A stretch of DNA of 17,453 bases, taken from an uncultured Prevotella sp. (GTDB lineage: Bacteria > Bacteroidota > Bacteroidia > Bacteroidales > Bacteroidaceae). The translations under genes were made by a program, and so were the position numbers. This document shows positions 8,301-15,283 of this stretch, piece by piece. The DNA is taken from positions 1 to 17,453 of the forward strand of contig CAAFFL010000076.1 of assembly GCA_900762125.1 (NCBI GenBank), written 5' to 3'. Positions within the stretch are counted from its first letter, which is position 1. Every line of letters begins with the position of its first letter. The notes under the pieces are model-generated. The model searched no databases. It worked only from the letters and a program-made list of their open reading frames with translations, and was not told the DNA's origin.

Positions 8301-8415
8301 CGTCGTAGGGGTTGGCGATGATGAGCACGTTGTAGATCCGCCGCATCATCAGGTTGACGAAGGTGACATCCTTCAGGATGAATTTGTTCCACTCCTGGGG
8401 TATATTGCTTTCCAT
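5350..8415 (-). CDS. Receiver and PEP/pyruvate-binding ATP-grasp protein
   Basis: This 1021-residue protein combines signalling and ATP-grasp modules. Residues about 25-160 form a receiver-like fold that lacks the phosphoacceptor (CMPGN in place of an Asp-containing strand) and the usual lysine. Residues about 173-325 form a second receiver with a full set: Glu179-Asp180, Asp249 (VISDVRF), Ser297/298 and Lys316 (FVDKN). From about 445 a PPDK_N-like ATP-grasp domain follows, with GSLGGKGRGLAF near 450 and VRSSSLLED near 545. The phosphohistidine swivelling domain and the PEP-binding TIM barrel of PEP synthase/PPDK are not visible, so the complete PPDK reaction is not expected. Similar proteins occur widely in Bacteroidetes without an assigned function. 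The start MESNIPQEW at 8415 is preferred over upstream CTG/ATG-like extensions. A weak promoter (TTTG 8449-8446, N18, TATATTCG 8427-8420) lies 4 bases before it. The C-terminus ends in a repeat. Confidence 0.8.
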   Translation of the reverse strand: MESNIPQEWNKFILKDVTFVNLMMRRIYNVLIIANPYDAFMLEDDGRVEEKIYNEYTELGLRYPPTFTQASTTEEAEKVLATRQIDLVICMPGNADNDAFTVARAIKVKFPDIHCVVLTPFSHGITRRMEHEDLSIFDYVFCWLGNTNLIMSIIKLIEDKMNLEHDVREAGVQMILLVEDSIRFYSSILPNLYNYILQQSQNFATEALNRHAANLRMRGRPKVVLARNYEEAITIYEKYKDNCLGVISDVRFPMKDSAHSHIVGAGSDTVAKDPEAGFKLLEQIRREDEYVPLIMESSEAANRERAEREGFRFVDKNSKMLSVSLRHLLEEHMGFGDFIFRDPQTHEEIARVRSLKELQDIIFKIPRDSMLYHVSRNHMSRWLCARAIFPVSNFLKPVTWHKLQDVDAHRQIIFDAIVQYRRMKNIGVVAVFDRGRYDRFAHFARIGEGSLGGKGRGLAFLDNIIKMHPEFNQFPGATVQIPKTVVLCTDVFDQFMEQNNLYEIALSDAPDDVILEHFLKAQLPDSYIADFFTFFEATQGPIAVRSSSLLEDSHYQPFAGIYATYMIPSIPDKYQQLQMLAAAIKGVYASVFYHDSKAYMTATSNVIDQEKMAVILQEVVGKDYGGRFYPNFSGVLRSLNFYPIGDEKSDEGIASLALGLGKYIVDGGQTLRVSPYHPQKVLQMSELELALRDTQTRFYALDMTRVGTDFKVDDGFNILKLRVKEAEKDNALNYIASTYDPNSDLIRPGLYPGGRKIISFVGLLQQGVFPLPQILQMLMQQGAAAMRRPVEIEFACNLNADRTGAFYPLQIRPIVDAKQMLDEDVSAVPDDHCLMRSHQSLGHGIFEDVTDVVYVKYNDPTAKGASSEGDSGEPTYSPAQNPQVALDIAMLNDRFLADGRSYVLIGPGRWGSSDPWLGVPVKWPQISAARAIAEVVLPGSHVDPSQGTHFFQNLTSFGVGYFTIDLNDPVHGGLIRKDVLDALPAIKETPLVRHVRFDKPLRIMMDGKKQEGVVLQPFPRP

Positions 8416-8521
8416 GCTGCGAATATACGACAATTCTTCGATACTGCAAAATATCGTTTGCGAACACAATATTAAAAAGCATAAAAAGGAGCGAAAAGGA
8501 ACAAAAATAAACCGCAGAATA

Positions 8522-8553
8522 TTTGGATGATGTCGGATAAAAGCCTATATTTG
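8522..8553 (+). promoter_or_regulatory. Promoter of gdhA
   Basis: TTTG (8522-8525), a 20-base spacer and TATATTTG (8546-8553) match the Bacteroidetes consensus exactly. The leader to the ATG at 8634 is about 75 bases and A-rich close to the start, which is usual where translation does not depend on a Shine-Dalgarno sequence. The remainder of 8416-8633 shows no other feature. Confidence 0.75.
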
Positions 8554-8633
8554 CCGATGAAATAATAACTGTGACCTTGGAGCATTCCAACCTTTAAAAC
8601 CTTTAAACAACAAATAAAACAAGTATTACTACT

Positions 8634-9974
8634 ATGGAAGTCGAAAAGTTTATGCAGGAGCTGGAGCGTAAGCACAGCGGCGAGTCGGAGTTCCTTCAGG
8701 CTGTGAAGGAAGTGGTCCTCTCTGTCAAAGATGTCTACAACCAGCACCAGGAGTTTGAAAAAGCAAAGATCATGGAACGCATGGTGGAGCCCGAGCGCAT
8801 CATCACCTTCCGTGTGCCATGGGTCGACGATAAGGGTGAGGTGCAGGTGAACCTCGGCTACCGCGTGCAGTTCAACAGCGCCATCGGCCCGTACAAGGGC
8901 GGTCTGCGCTTCCACGCGTCGGTGAACCTGAGCATCCTGAAGTTCCTCGGCTTTGAGCAGACGTTCAAGAACGCCCTCACGACGCTGCCGATGGGCGGTG
9001 GCAAGGGTGGCTCCGACTTCTCGCCGCGCGGCAAGAGCGAGGCCGAGATCATGCGGTTCTGCCAGAGCTTCATGCAGGAGCTCTACAAATATATCGATCC
9101 CGAGGAGGACGTCCCCGCTGGCGACATCGGTGTCGGCGGACGCGAGATCGGCTATCTCTTCGGCGAATACAAGCGCTTGACGAGCCACTTCCGCGGCGCC
9201 ACGCTGACGGGTAAGGGCATGGAGTATGGCGGCTCGATCCTCCGCCCGGAGGCTACGGGCTACGGCGCACTCTACTTCGTCAACCACATGCTTGAGAGCC
9301 ACGGACTGGACATCAAGGGCAAGACCGTCGTCGTCTCCGGCTTCGGCAATGTCGCCTGGGGTGCGGTGAAGAAGGCTACCCAGCTTGGTGCGAAGGTCAT
9401 CACCCTCAGCGGTCCTGACGGCTACATCTACGACCCCGACGGCATCAGCGGCGAGAAGAACGAGTATATGCTCGAGCTGCGCGCCAGCGGCAACGATGTC
9501 TGCCAGCCGTATGCCGATGAGTTCCCCGGCTCCACCTTCTTCCCCGGCAAGAAGCCCTGGGAGCAGAAGGCCGACATCTATCTGACCTGCGCCACACAGA
9601 ACGAGCTCGACGGCAACGACGCCGACATGATCCTCGCCAACCACCCCATCTGCGTCGCTGAGGTGAGCAACATGGGTTGCACGGCAGAGGCTGTGGAGAA
9701 GTTCGTCAAGGCCCACCAGCTATTCGCCCCGGGCAAGGCTGTCAACGCCGGTGGCGTGGCAACCAGCGGTCTGGAGATGAGCCAGAACATCATGCGTCTG
9801 CACTGGAGCGCACAGGAGGTCGACGACAAGCTGCACTACATCATGCAGAGCATCCACGAGCAGTGCGTGACCTACGGCAAGCAGCCCGATGGCTACATCG
9901 ACTATGTCAAGGGTGCGAACGTCGCCGGATTCATGAAGGTCGCCAACGCCATGCTCCAGCAGGGCATCGTCTGA
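8634..9974 (+). CDS. gdhA: Hexameric glutamate dehydrogenase
   Basis: The 446-residue product should interconvert 2-oxoglutarate plus ammonium and glutamate in the cytoplasm, probably with NADPH for assimilation. Length and sequence match the roughly 450-residue hexameric GdhA class. Visible active-site elements are Lys88 in YKGGLRFH, Lys124 in MGGGKGGSDF, and Asp164 in PAGDIGVGGRE. The nucleotide-binding loop is GFGNVAWGA, about residues 235-243. NADP preference is inferred from the class; I did not establish it residue by residue. It is a single-gene unit with its own promoter at 8522-8553 and a strong terminator at 10066-10111. Confidence 0.95.
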   Translation: MEVEKFMQELERKHSGESEFLQAVKEVVLSVKDVYNQHQEFEKAKIMERMVEPERIITFRVPWVDDKGEVQVNLGYRVQFNSAIGPYKGGLRFHASVNLSILKFLGFEQTFKNALTTLPMGGGKGGSDFSPRGKSEAEIMRFCQSFMQELYKYIDPEEDVPAGDIGVGGREIGYLFGEYKRLTSHFRGATLTGKGMEYGGSILRPEATGYGALYFVNHMLESHGLDIKGKTVVVSGFGNVAWGAVKKATQLGAKVITLSGPDGYIYDPDGISGEKNEYMLELRASGNDVCQPYADEFPGSTFFPGKKPWEQKADIYLTCATQNELDGNDADMILANHPICVAEVSNMGCTAEAVEKFVKAHQLFAPGKAVNAGGVATSGLEMSQNIMRLHWSAQEVDDKLHYIMQSIHEQCVTYGKQPDGYIDYVKGANVAGFMKVANAMLQQGIV

Positions 9975-10065
9975 TTGACTTCTCTCTTATAATAATTTCA
10001 TAACTAGATGCTCCCTCTGGGCGAGCGAGCCCCAAGAGCACGGAGTGTTTTAAACCAGTTTCAAA

Positions 10066-10111
10066 CCGCGGACAGGAAGGCAGGTGGCCTACTGTCCGCG
10101 GACTTTTTTTT
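10066..10111 (+). terminator. Rho-independent terminator downstream of gdhA
   Basis: CCGCGGACAG (10066-10075) pairs perfectly with CTGTCCGCGG (10092-10101). Inside it AGGC (10078-10081) can pair with GCCT (10087-10090). The stem is followed by AC and eight T residues (10104-10111). It lies about 90 bases after the gdhA stop codon and reads in the gdhA direction. Confidence 0.9.
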
Positions 10112-10138
10112 GTTTGGGAAGCAGCCAAGAGATACAGA

Positions 10139-10175
10139 TAGCCGGATGGTCGCGCTGAAAGCGCAGCCATCCGGC
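10139..10175. repeat. REP-like palindrome, GCCGGATGG family
   Basis: GCCGGATGG (10141-10149) pairs with CCATCCGGC (10167-10175). Inside, GCGC (10152-10155) pairs with GCGC (10161-10164) around the loop TGAAA. The 12-base head TAGCCGGATGGT occurs again at 13887-13898 in another intergenic gap. This is the pattern of a dispersed palindromic element. Confidence 0.6.
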
Positions 10176-10200
10176 CACCGATATTTCCAAACATATTCCT

Positions 10201-10254
10201 CCCCTCCCCGCATAGGGGAGGGGCGAGCGAGCCTTTGGCTCGCGGGGGGAGAGG
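10201..10254. repeat. GC-rich double-hairpin repeat, copy 2
   Basis: CCCCTCCCC (10201-10209) pairs with GGGGAGGGG (10215-10223) around GCATA. GCGAGCC (10227-10233) then pairs with GGCTCGC (10237-10243) around TTT, followed by a G-rich tail. It begins directly beyond the stop codon of the minus-strand ROK gene and has the same two-stem plan as 5320-5372. GGGCGAGCGAGCC recurs, without the first stem, near 10019-10032. Function unknown; it may be a dispersed repeat that settles at 3' ends. Confidence 0.65.
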
Positions 10255-10256
10255 CT

Positions 10257-11234
10257 TTACAGATCCCATCCCACAGCGCTGGCGCCGAGGACGGCTGCCG
10301 AACTGCCATTGAGGCTGGAGATGAGGAACTTTGCCTTGCCCTTGAAGATCTTCAGGACGTGCTTGTCGTAGCTCTTCTTGATCGGCTCCATGAGCAGGTT
10401 GCCGGCCTTGGTCAGACCGCCGAAGAACACGAAGGCCTCAGGAGAGGAGAACGCAGCGAAGTCGGCGCATGCCTCACCGAGCATCTCGCCCGTGAACTCA
10501 TAGATGCGCTTAGCGAGCTTGTCACCCTTGCCGGCGGCGATGCTCACGTCGAGGGAGGTGATGTTCTCCGGCTTCAGATCGCGCAGCAGCGACGGCTCAT
10601 CCGTCGTGGTGAGGAACTCGCGTGCCGTGCGTGCCACACCCGTGGCGGAGCAGTAAGCCTCCAGACAGCCCTTGCGTCCGCAGCCGCAGGTGCGTCCGTT
10701 CTCGCGGCGCATGATGACATGTCCGAGCTCGCCGGCGAAGCCGTCGCAGCCATAGACCAACTGTCCGTTGATGACGATGCCGGAGCCCACACCCGTGCCG
10801 AGCGTGATGTCGATGAAGTTCTTCATGCCACGTGCCACGCCGTACGTCATCTCGCCCAGCGCAGCCGCGTTGGCGTCGTTGGTCAGCGCCACGGGGATGC
10901 CGAGGGCCTTGGAGAACATGTCTGCCAGGGGCACGATGCCGTTGTGTGCCCACGGGAGGTTCGGTGCAAACTCGATGGTGCCGGTGTAGTAGTTACCGTT
11001 CGGCGCGCCGATACCCATGGCCTTGATCTTGTCGATGCCACCGCACTGGTCGATGATGATCGTCAGTGCCTCCACGGAAGCGGCTACATAGTCCTCCACC
11101 TTGTCATAGCCCTGAGTCTTGATGGCGGTCGTCGCCTTGATTTCACCACGGCTGTCCACGATGCCGAAAACAGAGTTCGTACCCCCGAGATCGAGACCGA
11201 TCACGTACGGCTTCAAAAGTTCTTGTTCGTTCAT
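10257..11234 (-). CDS. ROK-family sugar kinase, probable glucokinase
   Basis: The 325-residue cytoplasmic protein should phosphorylate a hexose, most likely glucose, with ATP. The N-terminal phosphate loop is VIGLDLGGTNSVFGIVD, about residues 11-27. The catalytic base is Asp120 in TNDANAAALGE. A second phosphate loop reads LGTGVGSG. The ROK zinc site is complete: His172 in GELGHVIM and Cys183, Cys185 and Cys190 in CGCGRKGCLE. Glucose specificity is inferred from the family; ROK kinases for mannose, fructose or N-acetyl sugars look similar. The start MNEQELL at 11234 is chosen because the longer frame to 11435 runs through the promoter. It is divergent from tsaC. Confidence 0.9.
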   Translation of the reverse strand: MNEQELLKPYVIGLDLGGTNSVFGIVDSRGEIKATTAIKTQGYDKVEDYVAASVEALTIIIDQCGGIDKIKAMGIGAPNGNYYTGTIEFAPNLPWAHNGIVPLADMFSKALGIPVALTNDANAAALGEMTYGVARGMKNFIDITLGTGVGSGIVINGQLVYGCDGFAGELGHVIMRRENGRTCGCGRKGCLEAYCSATGVARTAREFLTTTDEPSLLRDLKPENITSLDVSIAAGKGDKLAKRIYEFTGEMLGEACADFAAFSSPEAFVFFGGLTKAGNLLMEPIKKSYDKHVLKIFKGKAKFLISSLNGSSAAVLGASAVGWDL

Positions 11235-11313
11235 GTCTTTCTGTTTATTTAGTATGTAATATGGTTTAATAATTAGAATCGAGCAAAGGAATAGTCTACT
11301 TGCTAGAACACTG

Positions 11314-11343
11314 CAAAGATACAAAATCTTATCAAATAACCAA
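11314..11343 (-). promoter_or_regulatory. Promoter of the ROK kinase gene
   Basis: On the minus strand TTG (11343-11341), a 19-base spacer and TATCTTTG (11321-11314) match the consensus. The leader to the ATG at 11234 is about 75 bases. The divergent tsaC promoter starts only about 16 bases away, so a single bound protein could affect both. Confidence 0.6.
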
Positions 11344-11359
11344 CAAAACCTAGGATTTT

Positions 11360-11391
11360 TTTGGAAGAAATAGAATCTTTTACTATCTTTG
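11360..11391 (+). promoter_or_regulatory. Promoter of the tsaC-CLC unit
   Basis: TTTG (11360-11363), a 20-base spacer and TATCTTTG (11384-11391) match the Bacteroidetes consensus. The start codon is 42 bases beyond the -7 box. Confidence 0.7.
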
Positions 11392-11433
11392 CGCTGACAG
11401 AAAGCATCAGATTGTAAAGATACCATAGGAATC

Positions 11434-12000
11434 ATGACTCAAGAAGAAGACATCCGCAATGCCGTGAAGGTGCTCCGCGAGGGTGGCGTCATCCTCTATC
11501 CCACCGACACGGTGTGGGGCATCGGCTGCGACGCGACGAACGCCGACGCCGTGGCGAAGGTGTACCAGATCAAACGACGTGACGACTCGAAGGCGCTCAT
11601 CTGCCTCGTCGACAGCGACGCCCGTCTGCAGCGCTATGTGCGCAACGTGCCGGAGGTGGCCTGGCAGCTCATCGACGCTGCGGTGAAGCCGACGACGATC
11701 ATCCTCGACGGCGCGGTGAACCTCGCGCCAAACCTCATCGCCGACGACGGGAGCATCGCCCTGCGCATCACCAACGAGCCGTTCTCCCACGAGCTCTGCT
11801 ATCGTTTCCAGAAGGCGCTGGTGTCCACGAGCGCGAACATCAGTGGCCAGCCTGCCGCACAGAACTACCGCGACATCGACCCGGAGCTGCTCTCCGCCGT
11901 CGACTATGTGTGCTGGAGCCGCCGCCAGGAGCATAAGCCCCACACGCCGAGCTCGATCATCCGCCTGCGCCCGAATGGGGAGGTGACGATTATCAGGTAG
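11434..12000 (+). CDS. tsaC: L-threonylcarbamoyladenylate synthase
   Basis: The 188-residue protein makes threonylcarbamoyl-AMP from threonine, bicarbonate and ATP, the first step of t6A modification at position 37 of ANN-decoding tRNAs. It is the short TsaC/YrdC form without the extra Sua5 domain. Key stretches are YPTDTVWGI from residue 22, KRRDDSKAL with Lys47-Arg48, and STSANISG around residues 131-138, which form the nucleotide and threonine pocket. It is followed 54 bases later by the CLC gene on the same strand with no terminator between, so co-transcription is likely. To my recollection this pairing is also seen in other Bacteroidales. Confidence 0.92.
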   Translation: MTQEEDIRNAVKVLREGGVILYPTDTVWGIGCDATNADAVAKVYQIKRRDDSKALICLVDSDARLQRYVRNVPEVAWQLIDAAVKPTTIILDGAVNLAPNLIADDGSIALRITNEPFSHELCYRFQKALVSTSANISGQPAAQNYRDIDPELLSAVDYVCWSRRQEHKPHTPSSIIRLRPNGEVTIIR

Positions 12001-12054
12001 TTACGAGTTTCTAGTTATTCACTATTCACGATTAGTTATTAGCTGTAAGATAAG

Positions 12055-13827
12055 GTGCTGCAGAAGACGATAGCATGGGTAGATAAGAACCTGACGACGC
12101 GGCAGGTGACGTCGATACTGGCCTTTTTCATCGGTATCCTCGCCTCCTTGGCGGCGTTTCTGCTGCACAGCTTCATCGGGTTCATCCAGCGGTTGCTGAT
12201 GGAGGACTTTGTCACCACGGCGGCGAACTGGCTCTATCTGGTGTTCCCTGTCATCGGCATCTATTTCACCTACCTCTTTATCAAATATATCGTGCGCGAC
12301 AACATCTCGCACGGTATCACGCGTGTGCTCTACGCCATCTCCACGAAACAGTCGAAGCTCAAGGGCCACAACTGCTGGTCGTCGGTCATCGCCTCCGCCA
12401 TCACCATCGGCTTCGGTGGATCGGTGGGTGCCGAGGCGCCGATCGTCCTCACAGGCTCCGCCATCGGCTCGAACCTCGGCCAGCTGTTCAAGATGGACAA
12501 CCGCACGCTGATGCTCCTCGTGGGCTGCGGCGCTTCCGCGGCCATCGCCGGCATCTTCAAGGCGCCCATCGCCGGACTGGTGTTCACGCTGGAGGTGCTG
12601 ATGATCAACATGACGATGGCGTCGCTGGTGCCGATCCTCATCTCGAGCATCACCGCGGACGTGTTCTCCTATCTCCTCATGGGCGACGCGACGATGTTCT
12701 CGTTCCATCTCGACGGCGAGTGGAGCGTCGACCGCGTGCCGGCGACGATCCTCCTCGGCGTGTTCTGCGGACTGATGAGTCTCTACTTCATCCGGGCGAT
12801 GGCACTCTGCGAAGGGGGCTACGCAAAGCTCAGCGCACACCCCTATCGCAAGATTGTCATCGGCGGACTGGTGCTGAGCACGCTCATCTTCCTCTTCCCG
12901 TCGCTCTATGGCGAGGGCTACAACGCGCTGGGCGTACTGCTCAACGGAAAGACCGAGGCCGACTGGAACCAGATCATGAACGGCTCACTGTTCTATGGTC
13001 ACTCGGAGCTCCTCGTGGTGTATATCGGTCTGGTGATGGTGACGAAGATCTTTGCCACGTCGTCGACGAATGGCGCCGGCGGCTGCGGTGGTACCTTCGC
13101 GCCGTCGTTGTTTGTCGGCGGCTTCGCGGGGTTCTTCTTTTCTAGGTTGTGGAACATGGAACAGATCGGCGTCTACGTGCCGGAGAAGAACTTCGTGCTG
13201 CTCGGCATGGCGGGCGTCATGGCGGGCGTGATGCATGCGCCACTGACGGGCATCTTCCTCATCGCGGAGATCACCGGCGGCTATAAGCTCTTCGTGCCGC
13301 TGATCATTGTCTCCGTCGTCAGCGTGATGGTCATCAGCATCTTCGAGCCCCACAGCATCTACGCCAGTCGACTAGCACGCGAGGGCAAGCTCCTCACCCA
13401 TCACACGGACAAGAGCATCCTCACGCTGATGAACATGGACACGATCATCGAAAAGGAGGTCACGACGGTGGCGCCTGACCTCCCACTGTCGAAGCTCGTC
13501 AACGTCCTCTCGTCGAGCGACAGCAGCTTCATCGCCGTCGTCGACACCGCCGGCCGTTTGCTGGGGGAGATCGACATCAACAAGATCCGCAACATCGTCT
13601 TCCGCACCGAGCTCTACCATCGCTTCCGCGCCAACCAGTTGATGACGTCGGTGCCCGCGATCCTCTATACCAACGAGCCCATGGAGGAGGTGATGAAGAA
13701 GTTTGACGAGACCAACGCCGACTGTCTGCCCGTGGTAGACATCAACAACCATCTCAAGGGGTACATCAACCGCACACGGATGTACCGCACCTACCGCCAG
13801 CTCGTCACCGACTTCTCGGCGGAGTGA
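12055..13827 (+). CDS. CLC-family anion channel or transporter with CBS domains
   Basis: This 590-residue inner-membrane protein has a CLC core (about 15-445) and two C-terminal CBS domains (about 450-585) that usually sense nucleotides. The gating glutamate is Glu127 in GSVGAEAP. The third selectivity segment GGTFAPSLFVGG is present, and Tyr436 (IYASRL) matches the chloride-coordinating tyrosine of E. coli ClcA. The serine of GSGIP is replaced (SHGIT). In APIAGLVFTLEVL, Glu180 and Val181 align with Glu202 and Glu203 of ClcA, so the internal proton glutamate is valine, as in animal CLC channels. The start is GTG: a TAA lies three codons upstream in frame and there is no nearby Met. Whether it is a channel or an exchanger remains open. 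Confidence 0.88.
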   Translation: MLQKTIAWVDKNLTTRQVTSILAFFIGILASLAAFLLHSFIGFIQRLLMEDFVTTAANWLYLVFPVIGIYFTYLFIKYIVRDNISHGITRVLYAISTKQSKLKGHNCWSSVIASAITIGFGGSVGAEAPIVLTGSAIGSNLGQLFKMDNRTLMLLVGCGASAAIAGIFKAPIAGLVFTLEVLMINMTMASLVPILISSITADVFSYLLMGDATMFSFHLDGEWSVDRVPATILLGVFCGLMSLYFIRAMALCEGGYAKLSAHPYRKIVIGGLVLSTLIFLFPSLYGEGYNALGVLLNGKTEADWNQIMNGSLFYGHSELLVVYIGLVMVTKIFATSSTNGAGGCGGTFAPSLFVGGFAGFFFSRLWNMEQIGVYVPEKNFVLLGMAGVMAGVMHAPLTGIFLIAEITGGYKLFVPLIIVSVVSVMVISIFEPHSIYASRLAREGKLLTHHTDKSILTLMNMDTIIEKEVTTVAPDLPLSKLVNVLSSSDSSFIAVVDTAGRLLGEIDINKIRNIVFRTELYHRFRANQLMTSVPAILYTNEPMEEVMKKFDETNADCLPVVDINNHLKGYINRTRMYRTYRQLVTDFSAE

Positions 13828-13886
13828 CGAAGGCGGCTGTGCTTGGAGGTAATTCCAATCTTTTTATTTGAATTGATGATGCGGGG

Positions 13887-13898
13887 TAGCCGGATGGT
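13887..13898. repeat. Second copy of the TAGCCGGATGGT motif
   Basis: TAGCCGGATGGT repeats the head of the palindrome at 10139-10175, here in the 108-base gap between the convergent CLC and permease genes. The right arm of the palindrome is not obvious here; GTCGCGCG follows a short distance away. There is no clear terminator in 13828-13935. Confidence 0.45.
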
Positions 13899-13935
13899 AG
13901 CCCTCGTCGCGCGTCTCATCGACCATGTCTCATAT

Positions 13936-15240
13936 CTATCCGAAGATGAGGTTGATGATGAAGAGGACGGAGAGGATGTAGAGCGTGGCGTTGAGCTCGT
14001 GGCGCTTGCCGGTGAAGAGCTTCATCGCCACGAAGCTCAGGATGCCGAAGCAGATGCCGTCGGCGATGCTGTAGCAGAGCACCATCGTGATCATCGTGAT
14101 GAAGGCGGGGAACGCGTCGCTGATGTCGGACATGTTCAGCTTCTTCACCGAGTCGAGCATCAACACACCGACCATCACCAGGGCGCCACTCGTCGCCGCG
14201 CTGGGGATGAGGAGGAACACCGGCGAGAGGAACAGACTCAGGAGGAAGAACACGCCCACGACGAAGGCCGTGACACCGCTGCGTCCACCCTCGGCGATGC
14301 CGGAGGCGCTCTCTACATACGTCGTCAGCGTCGACGAGCCGAGGCATGCGCCACAGGTCGTACCGATGGCGTCACTCATCATCGCCTCCTTCACGTGTGG
14401 GATCGAGCCGTCGGGTTGTACGATACCGGTCTTCTCCGCCAGGCCCATGAGTGTGCCGATGGTGTCGAAGATGTTCACCAGCAGCAGCGAGAACACCACG
14501 AGGGCGGTCTTGAGGTTCAACAGACCCGTGAAGTCGAACTGGCAGAAGATTGGACTGATGTCCTGCGGCAGGGCGACGGGTGCCCATCCACTGCCGAGCT
14601 GTGTGACGCCGAAGGGAATGCCGATGATCGTCGCGGTGATGATCGCCCAGAACAGCGAGCCCTTGACATTGCGTGCCATGAGGACCGCGCTCATGAGGAT
14701 GGCGAAGATGCCGAGCAGACAGGCCGGTGTGAACGCGCCGAGACCGACGAATGTGCCCTCTTTTGCGACGATGACGCCCGCATTCTTCAGTCCGATGAAC
14801 GCGATGAACATCCCTATGCCGGCGGAGATGGCATAGCGCAGCGTCGCTGGTATGGAGTCGAGGATCATCTCCCGTATATTAAATATGGTGATGAGGATGA
14901 AGATCACACCCTCGATGAGCATGATCGCCAGCGAGTGCTGCCAGGTGTAGCCCATGGCCTGGCAGAGGGTGTAAGCGAAGAACGCGTTCAGGCCCATCGA
15001 CGGCGCCTGTGCAAACGGCAGCTTCGCCATGAACGCCAGCAGCAGTGTGGCGATAGCGGCGGCGAGGGCTGTGGCGGTGAACAGTGCGCCCTTGTCCATG
15101 CCCGTGGAGGCGAGGACGGCGGGGTTCACCGCGAGGATGTAACTCATCGTGAAGAATGTGGTGGCACCAGCGATAAGCTCGGTGCGCAGGCTCATGGTCT
15201 TCGCATTGAAGCCCAGAGCCGTCTGAAGAAACTGTCTCAT
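13936..15240 (-). CDS. NCS2-family purine permease
   Basis: The 434-residue polytopic membrane protein belongs to the nucleobase:cation symporter-2 class, AzgA/PbuG-like branch, which imports adenine, guanine or hypoxanthine with protons. It starts GFNAKTMSLRTELIAGATTF, typical of that branch. It contains APSMGLNAFFAYT, FDTIGTLMGLAEKTG and LGSSTLTTYVESASGIAEGG, the substrate and signature segments, spread among about a dozen hydrophobic stretches. The exact nucleobase is not readable. The start MRQFLQTALGF is set by a promoter ending 9 bases upstream. The gene follows the AAA ATPase on the same strand with a 43-base gap that holds that promoter, so it need not depend on read-through. Confidence 0.9.
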   Translation of the reverse strand: MRQFLQTALGFNAKTMSLRTELIAGATTFFTMSYILAVNPAVLASTGMDKGALFTATALAAAIATLLLAFMAKLPFAQAPSMGLNAFFAYTLCQAMGYTWQHSLAIMLIEGVIFILITIFNIREMILDSIPATLRYAISAGIGMFIAFIGLKNAGVIVAKEGTFVGLGAFTPACLLGIFAILMSAVLMARNVKGSLFWAIITATIIGIPFGVTQLGSGWAPVALPQDISPIFCQFDFTGLLNLKTALVVFSLLLVNIFDTIGTLMGLAEKTGIVQPDGSIPHVKEAMMSDAIGTTCGACLGSSTLTTYVESASGIAEGGRSGVTAFVVGVFFLLSLFLSPVFLLIPSAATSGALVMVGVLMLDSVKKLNMSDISDAFPAFITMITMVLCYSIADGICFGILSFVAMKLFTGKRHELNATLYILSVLFIINLIFG

Positions 15241-15249
15241 AACGATGTG

Positions 15250-15279
15250 CAAAGGTAAAAAGAATGCTGAGAAAAACAA
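15250..15279 (-). promoter_or_regulatory. Promoter of the purine permease gene
   Basis: On the minus strand TTG (15279-15277), a 19-base spacer and TACCTTTG (15257-15250) match the consensus. Only nine bases separate the -7 box from the ATG at 15240, so the leader should be a few bases at most. It occupies almost the whole gap after the ATPase stop codon. Confidence 0.6.
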
Positions 15280-15283
15280 TAAA

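Noticed and set aside
11235..11435. N-terminal extension of the ROK kinase
   Set aside because: The extension crosses both divergent promoters and has no ROK similarity; MNEQELL at 11234 directly precedes the conserved phosphate loop.
13843..15258. 471-codon plus-strand frame opposite the purine permease
   Set aside because: It is rich in His, Glu, Asp and Arg with no family resemblance, the usual antisense shadow of a GC-rich membrane-protein gene.
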